Part shown: piece by piece, positions 1 through 10,444 of the stretch
Numbering within the stretch: the first letter of the stretch is position 1
Layout of the letters: each line of letters opens with the position of its first letter
Assembly: GCF_017355985.1 (NCBI RefSeq)
Contig: NZ_JAFIQU010000023.1
Coordinates: 21,658 to 85,657, forward strand
Length of the DNA: 64,000 nucleotides
Direction: 5' to 3'
From: Arenibaculum pallidiluteum
GTDB taxonomy: Bacteria > Pseudomonadota > Alphaproteobacteria > Azospirillales > Azospirillaceae
The notes under the pieces: generated by a model
Seen by the model: the letters and a program-made list of their open reading frames with translations, nothing else
Database searches by the model: none
Told to the model about the DNA's origin: nothing
Translations under genes and position numbers: made by a program

Positions 1-2232
1 GAGGCGAACGGCTCCGCGGCCTTCGCGCTCGACGTGCTACCGGAAGGCGGGACGGTCCTGGCGGGATGGAACGCCCGGCTCGGGATGCTGGCCGGGCTGG
101 ACCGCGCCGCGGGTCCCGGCCGGCGCTGGGGCGACCTGCTTCCCGTGGACGATGCGGCGCTGCTCGACGAGCAGGCCGCACGCTGCGCCGCCTCGGCGCG
201 GCGGGTCGAGTTCGAGGCGCGGATCGATTTCCCGACGGGCGGGCGTCGGTGGCGCGTCGTCCTGGTTCCCGTGCAGGACCGCGAGGGGCGCGTCGCGCGC
301 CTGTTCGGGACCGGCATGGATATCGAGCCGCCCGCCCAGGCGCCCGCGCCCCAGCTGACCACGCGGCCCCACCTCGCCGCCCTGCTCCAGGGCGCTTCCA
401 TCGGCATCCTGACGGTCGACGAGGACGGCGACCTGATCCTGCATGCGAACGCTCATGCCGAGGCGCTGTTCGCCCGGCCCGGGCCGCTGGCGGGAACCCG
501 GTACCGCGACCTGGTGACCGAGGAGGATGCCGAGGCCGTTCTCGCGAAGCGCGCCGAGGCGCTGTCCGGCAGGCGGAAACCCTACCGCTCCGAGCGGTGC
601 TTCGTGCGCGGTGACGGCAGCACCTTCATGGCCGAGGTCTCGGTCTTCTTCCATACCGAACCCGGTACCGGACGCATTCTCTGGATCACCATGATCCAGG
701 AGCTGCCGGCGGCGCGGCTGATGCAGCGTCGCCTGCGCGAGGCGCTGGACGTCAGCACCGAGGCCTTCGCCCTGTTCGACCCGGAAGACCGGCTGGCGCT
801 GTGCAATCGCGCCTTCGCGAGCGTCTACGACACGCCTCCCGACGCGTTGGTGGGCAGCAGCTTCGAATCCCTCCAGCGCCGCATCCTCGGCGGCGCCCGG
901 GGCCCCGCCAAGATGCCGGACGGCGTCGAGGCCTGGCTGTCCCAGCGCATGGAACGCCACCGCCAAGCCGATGGAACGCCGGTCCTGGTCGAAGCCAGCG
1001 GCGACCACTGGTTCCTGATCCGCGAGGCCCGGACCTCCGAAGGCTACACCGCCCTCGTGCGCTCCGACGTCACGGACCTCAAGCGGCGCGAGGCCGAGCT
1101 GGTCGAGCGCGAGACGCTGCTTCGCCATGCGGCCGCCATGGCGAAGCTCGGCTACTGGGTCTGGGACGAGACCGAGGACCGATGCCTGCACTGCTCGGAC
1201 GAGCTGGCAGCGATCCACGAGACAACGCCCGAGGACTACATCGCGCGGCTCGGCACGACGCCCGCGCTGATGGAGCGCATGCACCCCGAGGACCGCGAGC
1301 GCTATCGCGTCGCCGTCCGGCGCGGGCTGGCCACGGGGGAGACCTACGACATCGAGCTGCGCCTGGTCCTGCCCTCGGGGACGCTGCGCTACGTCCGCGA
1401 GAAGTCGGAATACGTCGTCGACGCGGCCGGCCGCACGATCCGCTCGCTGGGGATCCTGCAGGACATCACGGACCAGAAGCTGCGCGAGCAGGAGCTGGAA
1501 CTAGCCCGCGAGGAGGCCGAGCGCTCCAACCGCGCGAAGTCGAAGTTCCTGGCCCATATGAGCCACGAGCTGCGCACGCCGCTGAACGCGATCCTGGGCT
1601 TCTCGGAGCTGCTCCAGCTCCAGCTCAACGGGCCGCTGGGATCGGACCGCTACCTCGCCTATGCCGGCGACATCCGGGCCAGCGCCGGGCACCTGCTGGA
1701 GCTCATCAACGACCTTCTGGATCTCGCCAAGATCGAGGCCGAGCGCTTCGAACTCGACGAGCATGCGCTCGATCTCGCCCGGATCCTGTCCCGGTCGCTC
1801 CGCTTCGTCTCGGAGACGGCGACCCGCAAGAACGTGCACATCGACGTGGAGGCCGGGCCCGTGCCCGCCTTCATCGGCGACGAGCGCGCACTGCGCCAGA
1901 TCGTCGTGAACCTGCTGTCCAACGCCGTGAAGTTCACGCCGGAGGGCGGCCGCATCGCATTGCGGCTCCACCTGGCGGAGGCCGGCCCCGTGATCGAGGT
2001 CGAGGACACCGGCATAGGGATCCCGGCTCAGGACCTGCCGCGCATCCTGGAGCCCTTCACCCAGGCGAGCCACACCCGCCGCCTGGCCGATTCCGGCACC
2101 GGGCTGGGCCTCGCCATCGTGCGCTCCCTCGTGCAGCTCCACGGCGGCAGGCTCTCGATCGCCAGCGAACCCGGACGCGGCACGACCGTCACGGTGGCGC
2201 TGCCGGCCTCGCGCCTGGTCGCGGCGAGCTAG
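1..2232 (+). CDS. PAS-domain sensor histidine kinase, 5' end outside the window
   Basis: This is a cytoplasmic-type sensor histidine kinase. The frame is open from the first base, so the GTG at 34 is probably internal and the gene is truncated by the window edge. Counting residues from base 34, several PAS-like domains fill roughly 1 to 485. A HisKA dimerisation domain follows with the phospho-acceptor His at 511 in the motif SHELRTPLNAILGF. The HATPase_c domain has the N box around Asn630, the G1 box DTGIGIP at 658 and the G2 box GTGLGLAI. I see no membrane segment and no receiver domain, so signal input is probably intracellular through the PAS domains. No response regulator is adjacent in the window. 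The gene converges on rho across a strong hairpin. The family call is secure; the signal is unknown. Confidence 0.92.
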   Translation, partial: EANGSAAFALDVLPEGGTVLAGWNARLGMLAGLDRAAGPGRRWGDLLPVDDAALLDEQAARCAASARRVEFEARIDFPTGGRRWRVVLVPVQDREGRVARLFGTGMDIEPPAQAPAPQLTTRPHLAALLQGASIGILTVDEDGDLILHANAHAEALFARPGPLAGTRYRDLVTEEDAEAVLAKRAEALSGRRKPYRSERCFVRGDGSTFMAEVSVFFHTEPGTGRILWITMIQELPAARLMQRRLREALDVSTEAFALFDPEDRLALCNRAFASVYDTPPDALVGSSFESLQRRILGGARGPAKMPDGVEAWLSQRMERHRQADGTPVLVEASGDHWFLIREARTSEGYTALVRSDVTDLKRREAELVERETLLRHAAAMAKLGYWVWDETEDRCLHCSDELAAIHETTPEDYIARLGTTPALMERMHPEDRERYRVAVRRGLATGETYDIELRLVLPSGTLRYVREKSEYVVDAAGRTIRSLGILQDITDQKLREQELELAREEAERSNRAKSKFLAHMSHELRTPLNAILGFSELLQLQLNGPLGSDRYLAYAGDIRASAGHLLELINDLLDLAKIEAERFELDEHALDLARILSRSLRFVSETATRKNVHIDVEAGPVPAFIGDERALRQIVVNLLSNAVKFTPEGGRIALRLHLAEAGPVIEVEDTGIGIPAQDLPRILEPFTQASHTRRLADSGTGLGLAIVRSLVQLHGGRLSIASEPGRGTTVTVALPASRLVAAS

Positions 2233-2241
2233 CAGGGCAGG

Positions 2242-2267
2242 CGGGCCCGCGCCGTTCCGCGGGCCCG
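2242..2267. terminator. Hairpin between the convergent histidine kinase and rho
   Basis: A perfect 10-base stem (CGGGCCCGCG and its complement) encloses a 6-base loop. It lies 10 bases after the kinase stop and 15 bases from the rho stop. There is no T-tract on either side, so it may act with Rho or simply as a bidirectional transcript end. Confidence 0.5.
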
Positions 2268-2281
2268 GGCACCCCGCGGGA

Positions 2282-3538
<1,257 letters not shown>

Positions 3539-3745
3539 GGGTCCCTGTGGGGGCGGTGCGGGCCGCGCGGCGGGCCGGCGCAATGTCGTGGGATCGGGTC
3601 CGGGCCACCGACGGCACCCTGGGGAAGGGTGCCGGAGCAGGAATGCTGATTCTCAGGGAGTGACCTTTCGGACGCCAGATGGTTACCCGATGGTGGCGTT
3701 CAAGTCAAACAAATCGCGGGGCCAGATCGCCGCGGCAGGATGAAG

Positions 3746-3763
3746 GGGGCGCGAAGGCGCCCC
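3746..3763 (-). terminator. Hairpin downstream of hemJ
   Basis: A 7-base GC stem (GGGGCGC / GCGCCCC) with a 4-base loop sits about 50 bases after the hemJ stop, in the hemJ-rho gap. Only a weak pyrimidine run follows on the minus strand. This is a plausible terminator or attenuator that separates the hem genes from rho. Confidence 0.4.
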
Positions 3764-3813
3764 ACCGCAGTGACCGAACGCTTGGGCGCAGGGCCCCGGG
3801 CCTCGGCACCCCG

Positions 3814-4257
3814 TCAGAAGGGCTTCACGATCACCAGCACCACGATCCCGATCATCAGCAGCGTCGGGACCTCGTTCACGATCCGGAAGAAGCGCTGGCT
3901 GCGGGTGCTGCGGTCCTCGGCGAACTCGCGCCGCCAGCGCCCCATGAAGTGGTGAGCGCCCGTCAGCAGCAGGACCAGCAGGATCTTCGCGTGCAACCAG
4001 CCCATGGTGAGCCATGCCGGCTCCAGGACCAGTAGCACGATCCCGAAGCCGTAGGTCGCGCCCATGGCCGGCGTCATGATCGCCCGCAGCAGGCGCCGCT
4101 CCATCACCTTGAACGTCTCGGACGCCTCGGATCCCTTGGCGGCCACGGAATGATAGACGTACAGCCGCGGCAGGTACAGCAGCCCCGCCATCCAGGCGAT
4201 GATGCTGATCACGTGCAGCGCCTTGATCCAGTTGTAGAGATCGGGATTGTCCAGCAC
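3814..4257 (-). CDS. hemJ: HemJ-type protoporphyrinogen IX oxidase
   Basis: HemJ is a small integral membrane protein that oxidises protoporphyrinogen IX, the step before ferrochelatase. The product has 147 residues and about four membrane segments. Family hallmarks are the early HVISIIAWMAGLLYLPRLYVYH stretch near residues 15 to 36 and KILLVLLLTGAHHFMG near 91 to 106, which hold the conserved His and Lys. I chose the GTG at 4257 (VLDNPDLY) because the purine-rich AAGGGGG stands just upstream and no ATG fits. It lies 14 bases after hemH, so co-transcription with hemE and hemH is likely and the pathway order makes sense. Confidence 0.92.
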   Translation of the reverse strand: MLDNPDLYNWIKALHVISIIAWMAGLLYLPRLYVYHSVAAKGSEASETFKVMERRLLRAIMTPAMGATYGFGIVLLVLEPAWLTMGWLHAKILLVLLLTGAHHFMGRWRREFAEDRSTRSQRFFRIVNEVPTLLMIGIVVLVIVKPF

Positions 4258-4271
4258 GCTTGCCCCCTTGG

Positions 4272-5309
4272 TTATGCCGCCTGCGGACAGCCGCGCCAGC
4301 CGGCCGGGCACAGCTGGCCCCCGCGCTCGCTGCACACGCCACAGGCCGTCTCGGCCGTGCGCCCGACCAGGGCCGCCAGTCCCTGGATGAAGGCGGGCTC
4401 CGCCCCGACGGCGGGCACCCGCTCGAACCATGGCACGCCATGCGTCTGCGCAAGGTGCCGGTACTCGATCTCGATCTCCACCAGCGTTTCGGAGTGCTCG
4501 GAGACGAAGGTGATGGGGACCACCACCACGGGCGCGCCGTCGCGGCCGGCGCGCTCGATCTCCTGGTCGGTCGAGGGACCGATCCATTCCAGCGGGCCGA
4601 CGCGGCTCTGGTAGCAGTTCGTCCAGTCGAGCCCCGGAATGCCGAGCCGGGCCACCAGCGCCTCGGTCGTGCGCTCGCACTGCCACTGGTAGGGATCGCC
4701 GCCCCTCACGACGCGCCTGGGCAGCCCGTGCGCCGAGAACAGCACCCGGGGCCTGCCATGGGCGCTGGCGCGATCGTAGGCCTCCCGCACGAGCTTCGCC
4801 GAGGCCTCGATGAAGCCCTGCTCCGTGGGATAGCAGCAGATCGTCGAGGTCGGCACATCGACCCCGGCCGCCCGCGTCGCGAGGTCCCAGACCCGGATGC
4901 TCGACGCGGTCGTCGTCGTCGAGAACTGCGGGTACAGCGGCAGCAGGATGATCCGCTTGGGATCGAAGGCCTTCACCGCATGGGCCGTCTCGTCGCTCAT
5001 GGGGTGCCAGTAGCGCATGGCGACGAAGCAGCGCGCGTCGTAGCGGTCCGCCAGCGCCGCCTCCAGCGCCCGGGCCTGCGCCTCGGTGTTCGCGAGAAGC
5101 GGCGAGCCCCCGCCGAGCTGCCGGTAGATCGGCACCGCCTGCCTGGCGCGCCGGCGCGACAGCGCGTAGGCCAGCGGAATCCGCAGGATGGCCGGGGTCC
5201 GGATGATGGCGGGATCGGCGAAGAGGTTGAACAGGAACGGGCGTACGGCATCCAGCCGGTCGGGGCCGCCGAGGTTGAAGAGCACGACGGCGATCCTGGG
5301 CTTGTCCAT
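4272..5309 (-). CDS. hemH: Ferrochelatase
   Basis: Ferrochelatase inserts Fe2+ into protoporphyrin IX to give haem. The 345-residue product begins MDKPRIAVVLFNLGGPD, the typical start of the family. The catalytic His is in FSAHGLPRRV at 194 and the conserved acidic patch SEHSETL lies at 270 to 276. The C-terminus carries Cys323, Cys326, Cys334 and Cys341. From known families, some bacterial ferrochelatases, including that of Caulobacter, hold a [2Fe-2S] cluster through C-terminal cysteines, and this tail could do the same. It sits 41 bases after hemE and 14 bases before hemJ. Confidence 0.96.
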   Translation of the reverse strand: MDKPRIAVVLFNLGGPDRLDAVRPFLFNLFADPAIIRTPAILRIPLAYALSRRRARQAVPIYRQLGGGSPLLANTEAQARALEAALADRYDARCFVAMRYWHPMSDETAHAVKAFDPKRIILLPLYPQFSTTTTASSIRVWDLATRAAGVDVPTSTICCYPTEQGFIEASAKLVREAYDRASAHGRPRVLFSAHGLPRRVVRGGDPYQWQCERTTEALVARLGIPGLDWTNCYQSRVGPLEWIGPSTDQEIERAGRDGAPVVVVPITFVSEHSETLVEIEIEYRHLAQTHGVPWFERVPAVGAEPAFIQGLAALVGRTAETACGVCSERGGQLCPAGWRGCPQAA

Positions 5310-5350
5310 CGACGGTTCCGGCTGCGGGGTCGGGTCAGGTCGACAACAGG

Positions 5351-6400
5351 TCAGGCGGACAAGGTGGGCCAGGCCCGGATCAGCGCAGCCAGTTGCCCCA
5401 CATGCTCGGGCGGTGTGTGCTGGACGACGCCGTGGCCGAGATTGAACACGAAGGGCCCGCCCGAGAGCTTGGTCAGGATCTCGCGTGCGGCGCTCGCCAG
5501 CGCCTCGCCCCCGGCGACGAGCATCAGCGGGTCCAGATTCCCCTGCACGGGAAGCTTCGTCTGCAGGGCCAGCGCCGCCCAGTCGACCGGCACCGCGGTG
5601 TCGAGGCCCAGCGCGTCGACCCCGGCCTCCACGGCGTAGTCCGCGTAGAGCACGCCCGCCTGCCGCGGGAAGCCGATCACCGGCACTCCCGGATGCCGCT
5701 CCTTCAGCCGCGCCACGATGCGCCGGGTCGGCTCAATCACCCAGCGCCGGAACTCCGGCGCCGGCAGCACGCCCGCCCAGCTGTCGAAGAGCTGGACCGC
5801 CTCGGCGCCGGCTTCGATCTGGGCACCGAGATGCTCGGCCGTCGCATCGACGACGAGATCGATCAGCGCCCCGAACCCGGCGGGGTCGCGATAGGCCCAG
5901 GACTTGACCTGCGCGAACTCCTTCGACCCGCCGCCTTCGACCATGTAGGCGGCGACGGTCCACGGCGACCCCGCAAAGCCGATCAGCGCCGTCGTCTCCG
6001 GAATCGCGGAGGAAAGGCGCCGCACCGTCTCGTAGACCGGCGCCAGACGCTCGCGCAGATGCGCCCCCGACAGCCTGTTCAGCTCGCCCGCGCTGCGCAC
6101 GGGGTCGAGCTTGGGCCCTTCCCCCTCGAGGTAATCGAGCTTCTGGCCCAGAGCGTGCGGCACGACGAGGATGTCGCTGAACAGGATTGCCGCATCCATG
6201 CCGTACCGGCGCAGCGGCTGCAGCGTCACCTCGACCGCGAGCTCGGGATTGTAGCAGAGGTCCAGGAAGCTTCCGGCCTGCGCCCGCGTCGCCCGGTACT
6301 CCGGCAAGTACCGGCCCGCCTGGCGCATCAGCCAGAACGGCGGCCGCTCGCAGGTCTCGCCGGAAAGGGCGCGCAGGAAGAGCTTTCCTTGGGTCGACAA
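5351..6400 (-). CDS. hemE: Uroporphyrinogen decarboxylase, TTG start
   Basis: HemE decarboxylates uroporphyrinogen III to coproporphyrinogen III. The signature [16 protein letters not shown] is close to the N-terminus, and [13 protein letters not shown] contributes to the active site. An ATG exists at 6439, but it has no convincing ribosome site. A GAGGAG lies about 8 bases before a TTG at 6400, giving [14 protein letters not shown], which matches the usual family N-terminus. I therefore take the TTG, for 349 residues. This is the first gene of the leftward hemE-hemH-hemJ block and borders the proposed replication origin. Confidence 0.94.
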   Translation of the reverse strand: MSTQGKLFLRALSGETCERPPFWLMRQAGRYLPEYRATRAQAGSFLDLCYNPELAVEVTLQPLRRYGMDAAILFSDILVVPHALGQKLDYLEGEGPKLDPVRSAGELNRLSGAHLRERLAPVYETVRRLSSAIPETTALIGFAGSPWTVAAYMVEGGGSKEFAQVKSWAYRDPAGFGALIDLVVDATAEHLGAQIEAGAEAVQLFDSWAGVLPAPEFRRWVIEPTRRIVARLKERHPGVPVIGFPRQAGVLYADYAVEAGVDALGLDTAVPVDWAALALQTKLPVQGNLDPLMLVAGGEALASAAREILTKLSGGPFVFNLGHGVVQHTPPEHVGQLAALIRAWPTLSA

Positions 6401-6616
6401 GCCGGTCTCCTCGGGCGGGAACGCCCTGCTTCTACACATAGGTAAATGATCTTGAAAAGGGTTGTAGGAGGTGTGGGTGCCTGTGGATATCGGGAATCCC
6501 CGCTGACGCGGATTCGATCCACAGGCACGGGGACCGTCGTCGCCGGGGTGTGGACCGACGACGCGCTTAACGGCCGGGGGCCCGCGATGCTATGAGGAAT
6601 CCGGTTTCGGGGAAAA

Positions 6617-6625
6617 TGTGGATAA
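6617..6625 (-). promoter_or_regulatory. Perfect DnaA box
   Basis: The minus strand reads TTATCCACA, identical to the consensus. It is the only exact match I found in the gap between hemE and the PPDK-regulator gene. Confidence 0.6.
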
Positions 6626-6765
6626 CCCCGGCCCGGCCGACGCCCTTCCGCGGTTTCCGAAGCGGCGGCAGATTCTTTTCCGGCGCTGCGCGGAATCCGG
6701 GAGCGACTGGGGACGCATCCGGGACCGCGCCGCGCCAGGGCGATTCGTCCACCGGCGAATCCCAT

Positions 6766-6774
6766 TGATCCACA
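6766..6774 (+). promoter_or_regulatory. DnaA-box-like TGATCCACA
   Basis: TGATCCACA is one base from the consensus. It resembles the moderate-affinity boxes reported in the Caulobacter origin. It ends 12 bases before the start codon of the PPDK-regulator gene. Confidence 0.45.
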
Positions 6775-6786
6775 AGGGGCTGGGGA

Positions 6787-7632
6787 ATGAGCGCGATCCT
6801 GAAGCAGTTCCACCTGCATCTCGTGTCCGATGCCACGGGCGAGACCATCAACAGCGTGGCCCGAGCCTGCGTCGCCCAGTTCGACGAGGTGAAGCCCATC
6901 GAGCACTTCTGGAACCTGGTCCGAACGCCGCGGCAGCTCGAGATGGTCATCGAGGGAATCAAGGACAATCCGGGCCTGGTGATGTTCACCCTGGTGGACG
7001 AGTCCCTGCGGCGCCGCCTTCAGGAGATCTGCCGGGAACTGCAGGTCCCCTGCATCCCCGTGCTCGACCCGCTGATCAACGCGCTTGCGGCCTATCTCGG
7101 GCTGGAGAGCCATGGCCAGCCCGGCCGCCAGCACATCCTCGACGCCGAGTATTTCGGGCGCATGGACGCGATGGACTTCGCGCTGTCCCACGACGACGGA
7201 CAGGCGACCTGGGATCTTCACGAGGCCGACGTGATCCTGGTCGGCGTCTCGCGCACCTCCAAGACGCCGACCTGCATCTATCTCGCGAACCGCGGGGTGA
7301 AGGCCGCCAACATCCCCTTCGTGCCGGGCTGCCCCCTGCCGCCCGAGATCGACCAGATGACCAAGCCGCTCTTCGTGGGCCTGACCAAGGACCCGGACCG
7401 GCTGATCCAGATCCGGCGCAATCGCCTGCGCCTCCTGAACCAGACCGAGGACACGAGCTACGTCGACCCCGAGGTCGTGCGCGCCGAAGTGACCGAGGCG
7501 CGGCGTCTGTACAGCCGCAAGGGCTGGCCGGTGATCGACGTGTCCCGCCGCTCGATCGAGGAGACGGCGGCCGAGATCCTGATGCTGCTGGCGCGCCGCA
7601 ATCCCGCCTCAAGCGTCGAGGTGTCGTGGTGA
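6787..7632 (+). CDS. ppsR: Pyruvate,phosphate dikinase regulatory protein (PDRP family)
   Basis: This family contains bifunctional ADP-dependent kinase / Pi-dependent phosphorylases that switch pyruvate,phosphate dikinase or PEP synthase off and on. The 281-residue product shows the family N-terminus [20 protein letters not shown] and a P-loop-like nucleotide site GVSRTSKT at 153 to 160. It is full length. It is the first rightward gene after the proposed origin, and its stop overlaps the maf start, so maf, aroE and coaE probably share its transcript. The partner dikinase is not in the window. The symbol follows enterobacterial use; the substrate could be either enzyme. Confidence 0.92.
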   Translation: MSAILKQFHLHLVSDATGETINSVARACVAQFDEVKPIEHFWNLVRTPRQLEMVIEGIKDNPGLVMFTLVDESLRRRLQEICRELQVPCIPVLDPLINALAAYLGLESHGQPGRQHILDAEYFGRMDAMDFALSHDDGQATWDLHEADVILVGVSRTSKTPTCIYLANRGVKAANIPFVPGCPLPPEIDQMTKPLFVGLTKDPDRLIQIRRNRLRLLNQTEDTSYVDPEVVRAEVTEARRLYSRKGWPVIDVSRRSIEETAAEILMLLARRNPASSVEVSW

Positions 7633-8228
7633 CTCCTCGCATCGTCCTGGCCTCGGGCTCGGCCACGCGCGCCGCCATGCTGGAGCGGGCCGGCGTCGCG
7701 GCCGAGCGCGCCGTTCCCGCCGTCGACGAGGAGGAGGTGAAGCTCTCCTGCAAGGCCGCGGGGATGGAGGCCGGCGAGGTCGCGGAAGCCCTGGCCGAGC
7801 TCAAGGCCCAGCGCATCTCGCCCCGCCATCCCGGCGCGCTGGTGATCGGCGCCGACCAGATGCTGGAATGCGAGGGCGCCTGGTTCGACAAGCCCGTCGA
7901 CCGCGAGGCCGCGCGCCAGCAGCTCCTGGCGCTGGCGGGCCGCCGGCACCGCCTGGTCTCCTGCGTGGTCGTCGTCCAGGACGGGCAGCGGCTCTGGCAC
8001 CATTCCGAGGCCGCGCAGATGACCATGCGCCGGTTCTCGCCGGAGTTCCTGGAAACCTATCTGGACCGGGCTGGCGAGGCGGTGCTGGGCTCCGTCGGCG
8101 CCTACCAGGTCGAGGGGCTGGGCGCCCAGCTCTTCGCGCGCATCCAGGGCGACCACTTCACGATCTTGGGTCTGCCGCTGCTGCCGCTCCTGGACTTCCT
8201 GCGGATCCGCGGGGCGCTGCCGTCATGA
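7629..8228 (+). CDS. maf: Maf family nucleoside-triphosphate pyrophosphatase
   Basis: Maf-like proteins hydrolyse non-canonical or specific nucleoside triphosphates to monophosphates. The start [20 protein letters not shown] matches the family (LASxSxxR), and the conserved GADQ motif is in [13 protein letters not shown] use the GTG at 7629, which overlaps the ppsR stop by 4 bases with GAGGTG upstream; a GTG one codon earlier is possible. The product has 199 residues, normal for Maf. It ends in an ATGA overlap with aroE. Confidence 0.92.
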   Translation: MTPRIVLASGSATRAAMLERAGVAAERAVPAVDEEEVKLSCKAAGMEAGEVAEALAELKAQRISPRHPGALVIGADQMLECEGAWFDKPVDREAARQQLLALAGRRHRLVSCVVVVQDGQRLWHHSEAAQMTMRRFSPEFLETYLDRAGEAVLGSVGAYQVEGLGAQLFARIQGDHFTILGLPLLPLLDFLRIRGALPS

Positions 8229-9082
8229 GCCCGTACGGCATGCTCCCCTCCGGAAAGGCGCTGGTGGCCGGCGTGATGGGGTGGCCCGTGGGCCACAGCC
8301 GGTCGCCCCGCCTGCACGGCTTCTGGCTGCGCGAGTACGGCATCGATGGGGCGTACGTCCCGCTGGCTGTGCCGCCCGACCGGATCGAACAGGCCGTCCG
8401 CGCCCTGCCGGCGCTGGGTCTGCGCGGGGCGAACGTGACGATCCCCCACAAGGAGGCGGTGGTGGCTGCGCTCGACCGGGTCGAGCCCGCGGCCCGGCGC
8501 ATCGGGGCGGTGAACACGATCGTCGTGCTGCCCGACGGCACGCTGGAGGGGCGCAACACGGACGGCTTCGGCTTCATCGAGAACCTGCGGGCCGGCGCGC
8601 CGGGATGGCGGGCCGTTGCGGGCCCGGCGGTCGTGCTCGGCGCGGGCGGCGCCGCCCGCGCGATCCTGGTGGCGCTCGCCGATGCCGGCGCGCCGGAGAT
8701 CCGGCTGCTGAACCGCACCGCCGACCGGGCGGACCGCCTCGCGGACGAGCTCGGCGGTCCGGTCCGCGTCCTGCCGTGGGAGGCGCGGCCTGCCGCGCTC
8801 GACGGCGCGGCGCTCGTGGTCAACACCACGAGCCAGGGCATGGCGGGCCACCCGCCGCTGGACATCGGGCTGGGCGCCCTGCCCCCGGATGCCGTCGTCA
8901 CCGACATCGTCTACACCCCGCTGGAGACGCCGCTTCTGGCGGCAGCCCGCGCCCGGGGCAATCCCGTCGTGGACGGGCTCGGCATGCTGCTGCACCAGGC
9001 CCGGCCCGGCTTCGAGGCCTGGTTCGGCCGCCGGCCCGAGGTGACGCCGGCGCTGCGCGCCTTCGTTCTGGAGACGACGTGA
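8225..9082 (+). CDS. aroE: Shikimate dehydrogenase
   Basis: AroE reduces 3-dehydroshikimate to shikimate with NADPH. Of 285 residues, the N-terminal substrate-binding part contains [19 protein letters not shown] and [11 protein letters not shown] with the catalytic Lys. The Rossmann part contains [15 protein letters not shown] and the NRTADRA dinucleotide-specificity loop. It starts at ATG 8225, overlapping the maf stop by 4 bases, and ends in a GTGA overlap with coaE. The compact maf-aroE-coaE-dnaQ string is common in alphaproteobacteria. Confidence 0.96.
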   Translation: MSPYGMLPSGKALVAGVMGWPVGHSRSPRLHGFWLREYGIDGAYVPLAVPPDRIEQAVRALPALGLRGANVTIPHKEAVVAALDRVEPAARRIGAVNTIVVLPDGTLEGRNTDGFGFIENLRAGAPGWRAVAGPAVVLGAGGAARAILVALADAGAPEIRLLNRTADRADRLADELGGPVRVLPWEARPAALDGAALVVNTTSQGMAGHPPLDIGLGALPPDAVVTDIVYTPLETPLLAAARARGNPVVDGLGMLLHQARPGFEAWFGRRPEVTPALRAFVLETT

Positions 9083-9735
9083 TCGTCCTGGGCCTCACGG
9101 GCTCGATCGGCATGGGAAAGACCACGGCGGCACGCATGCTGCGCCGCCTGGGCTGCCCCGTGCACGACTCCGACGCGGTGGTGCATGCCCTCATGGCGCG
9201 CGGCGGCGCTGCCGTCGCTGCCGTCGGCGCGGCTTTTCCGGGATCCGTGCGCGACGGCGCGGTGGACCGCGCGGCGCTGGGCGCCAGCGTCTTCGGCGAT
9301 GCGGCCGCGCTGAAGCGCCTCGAGGCGATCCTGCACCCGCGGGTCCGCGCCTCCCAGATCCGCTTTCTCGCGCGCAGCGCGCGCCGGGGCGTGCGCATCG
9401 CGGTGCTGGACATCCCGCTGCTCTTCGAGAGCGGCTCCGAAGGCCGGGTCGACGTCGTCGCCGTGGTCTCGGCCCCCTTCGCGGTGCAGCGCGCGCGGGT
9501 GCTGGCGCGCCCCGGCATGACCGAAGCGAAGTTCCGAGCCATCCTGGCGCGCCAGATGCCCGATGCGGAAAAGCGCCGGCGCGCGGATTTCGTCGTGCAG
9601 ACGGGGCTCGGGCGCTCTGCGACCTTGAAGGCGCTGAAGCGGATCGTCACACTGCTGGCGCGGCGGCGCGGCCGGGCCTGGCCGCCCCCTTCCTTCCTAC
9701 CCCGCCGGCCGGGATGGCGTCCGATTCATGCGTGA
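9079..9735 (+). CDS. coaE: Dephospho-CoA kinase
   Basis: CoaE carries out the last step of coenzyme A synthesis. The GTG at 9079 overlaps the aroE stop and gives 218 residues starting [19 protein letters not shown], with the P-loop near the N-terminus. [10 protein letters not shown] is the usual second motif, and DIPLLFESG is the family LFE motif. The last 20 or so residues are proline/arginine-rich and overlap the dnaQ start by 8 bases, so the very C-terminus is poorly constrained. Confidence 0.95.
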   Translation: MIVLGLTGSIGMGKTTAARMLRRLGCPVHDSDAVVHALMARGGAAVAAVGAAFPGSVRDGAVDRAALGASVFGDAAALKRLEAILHPRVRASQIRFLARSARRGVRIAVLDIPLLFESGSEGRVDVVAVVSAPFAVQRARVLARPGMTEAKFRAILARQMPDAEKRRRADFVVQTGLGRSATLKALKRIVTLLARRRGRAWPPPSFLPRRPGWRPIHA

Positions 9736-10420
9736 GATCGCGCTCGACACCGAGACCACGGGCTTCGACCCGCTGCAGGGCCACCGGATCGTGGAGATCG
9801 GCTGCGTCGAGCTGATCAACCACATTCCCACCGGCGTGCATTTCCACCGCTACATCAATCCCGAGCGGGACGTTCCGGCCGAGGCGGTGGCGGTGCACGG
9901 GCTGACCACCGAGCGCCTGATGAAGGAGCCGGTCTTCTCCGAGGTCGTGGGCGATTTCCTGGAGTTCATCGGCGGCGATCCGCTGGTGATCCACAACGCC
10001 GCCTTCGACATGAACTTCCTGAACGCGGAGCTCGTGCGGCTCGGCCTGCCGGCCATGCCCATGGCGCGCGCGCTCGACACCGTCGGCATGGCCCGGCGCA
10101 TGTTCCCGGGCGCACCGGCCAGCCTGGACGCGCTGTGCCGGCGCTACGGCATCGACAACTCGAACCGCGTGCTGCACGGCGCGCTGCTCGACGCCCAGCT
10201 GCTGGGCGAGGTCTATCTGGAGCTGCGCGGAGGCCGCCAGCCCGATCTGGTGCTGGGCGCCGCGCGCAGCGACGGCGAGAGCGCCGCCGCCGTCACGATC
10301 ACCCGCATCGCCCGGCCGCCGCGGCCTCACGCTCCCACCGAGGCGGAGCTTGCCGCCCATGCCGAGCTGCTGGGCAAGCTGAAGAACCCCATCTGGACAG
10401 CCGAGGCCAAGCCGGCCTGA
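9728..10420 (+). CDS. dnaQ: DNA polymerase III epsilon subunit (proofreading exonuclease)
   Basis: DnaQ is the 3'-5' proofreading exonuclease of the replicative polymerase. The 230-residue product starts [16 protein letters not shown], with the ExoI acidic pair Asp7 and Glu9. ExoII is in VIHNAAFDMNFLN, and ExoIII is in NSNRVLHGALLDAQLLGEVYLEL with the His and Asp of the DEDDh class. A roughly 60-residue C-terminal tail follows, as expected for contact with the alpha subunit. It is the last gene of the rightward block; a convergent minus-strand gene ends 24 bases away. Confidence 0.96.
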   Translation: MREIALDTETTGFDPLQGHRIVEIGCVELINHIPTGVHFHRYINPERDVPAEAVAVHGLTTERLMKEPVFSEVVGDFLEFIGGDPLVIHNAAFDMNFLNAELVRLGLPAMPMARALDTVGMARRMFPGAPASLDALCRRYGIDNSNRVLHGALLDAQLLGEVYLELRGGRQPDLVLGAARSDGESAAAVTITRIARPPRPHAPTEAELAAHAELLGKLKNPIWTAEAKPA

Positions 10421-10444
10421 CGCGCCGCCAGCCCTGCCGCTTTC

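Larger units (their letters stand above)
6401..6786. other. Candidate chromosomal replication origin (oriC)
   Basis: This 386-base gap separates leftward hemE from the rightward PPDK-regulator gene. It holds one perfect DnaA box, TGTGGATAA at 6617. Near matches are TGTGGATAT at 6482, CGATCCACA at 6515, TGTGGACCG at 6549 and TGATCCACA at 6766. Two TGGGGA elements lie near 6710 and 6780. The part beside hemE (about 6435 to 6470) is relatively AT-rich. From knowledge of Caulobacter, the origin lies between hemE and an RP001-type gene, which I recall as the same family as the PPDK regulator here. Gene direction diverges from this gap on both sides. I did not find a full CtrA site (TTAA-N7-TTAA). 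Confidence 0.6.

Noticed and set aside
4260..5639. 459-codon plus-strand frame across hemH
   Set aside because: It is antisense to ferrochelatase with no recognisable domain.
6401..6786. CtrA-binding sites in the proposed origin
   Set aside because: Only a single TTAA half-site was seen; no TTAA-N7-TTAA pair.
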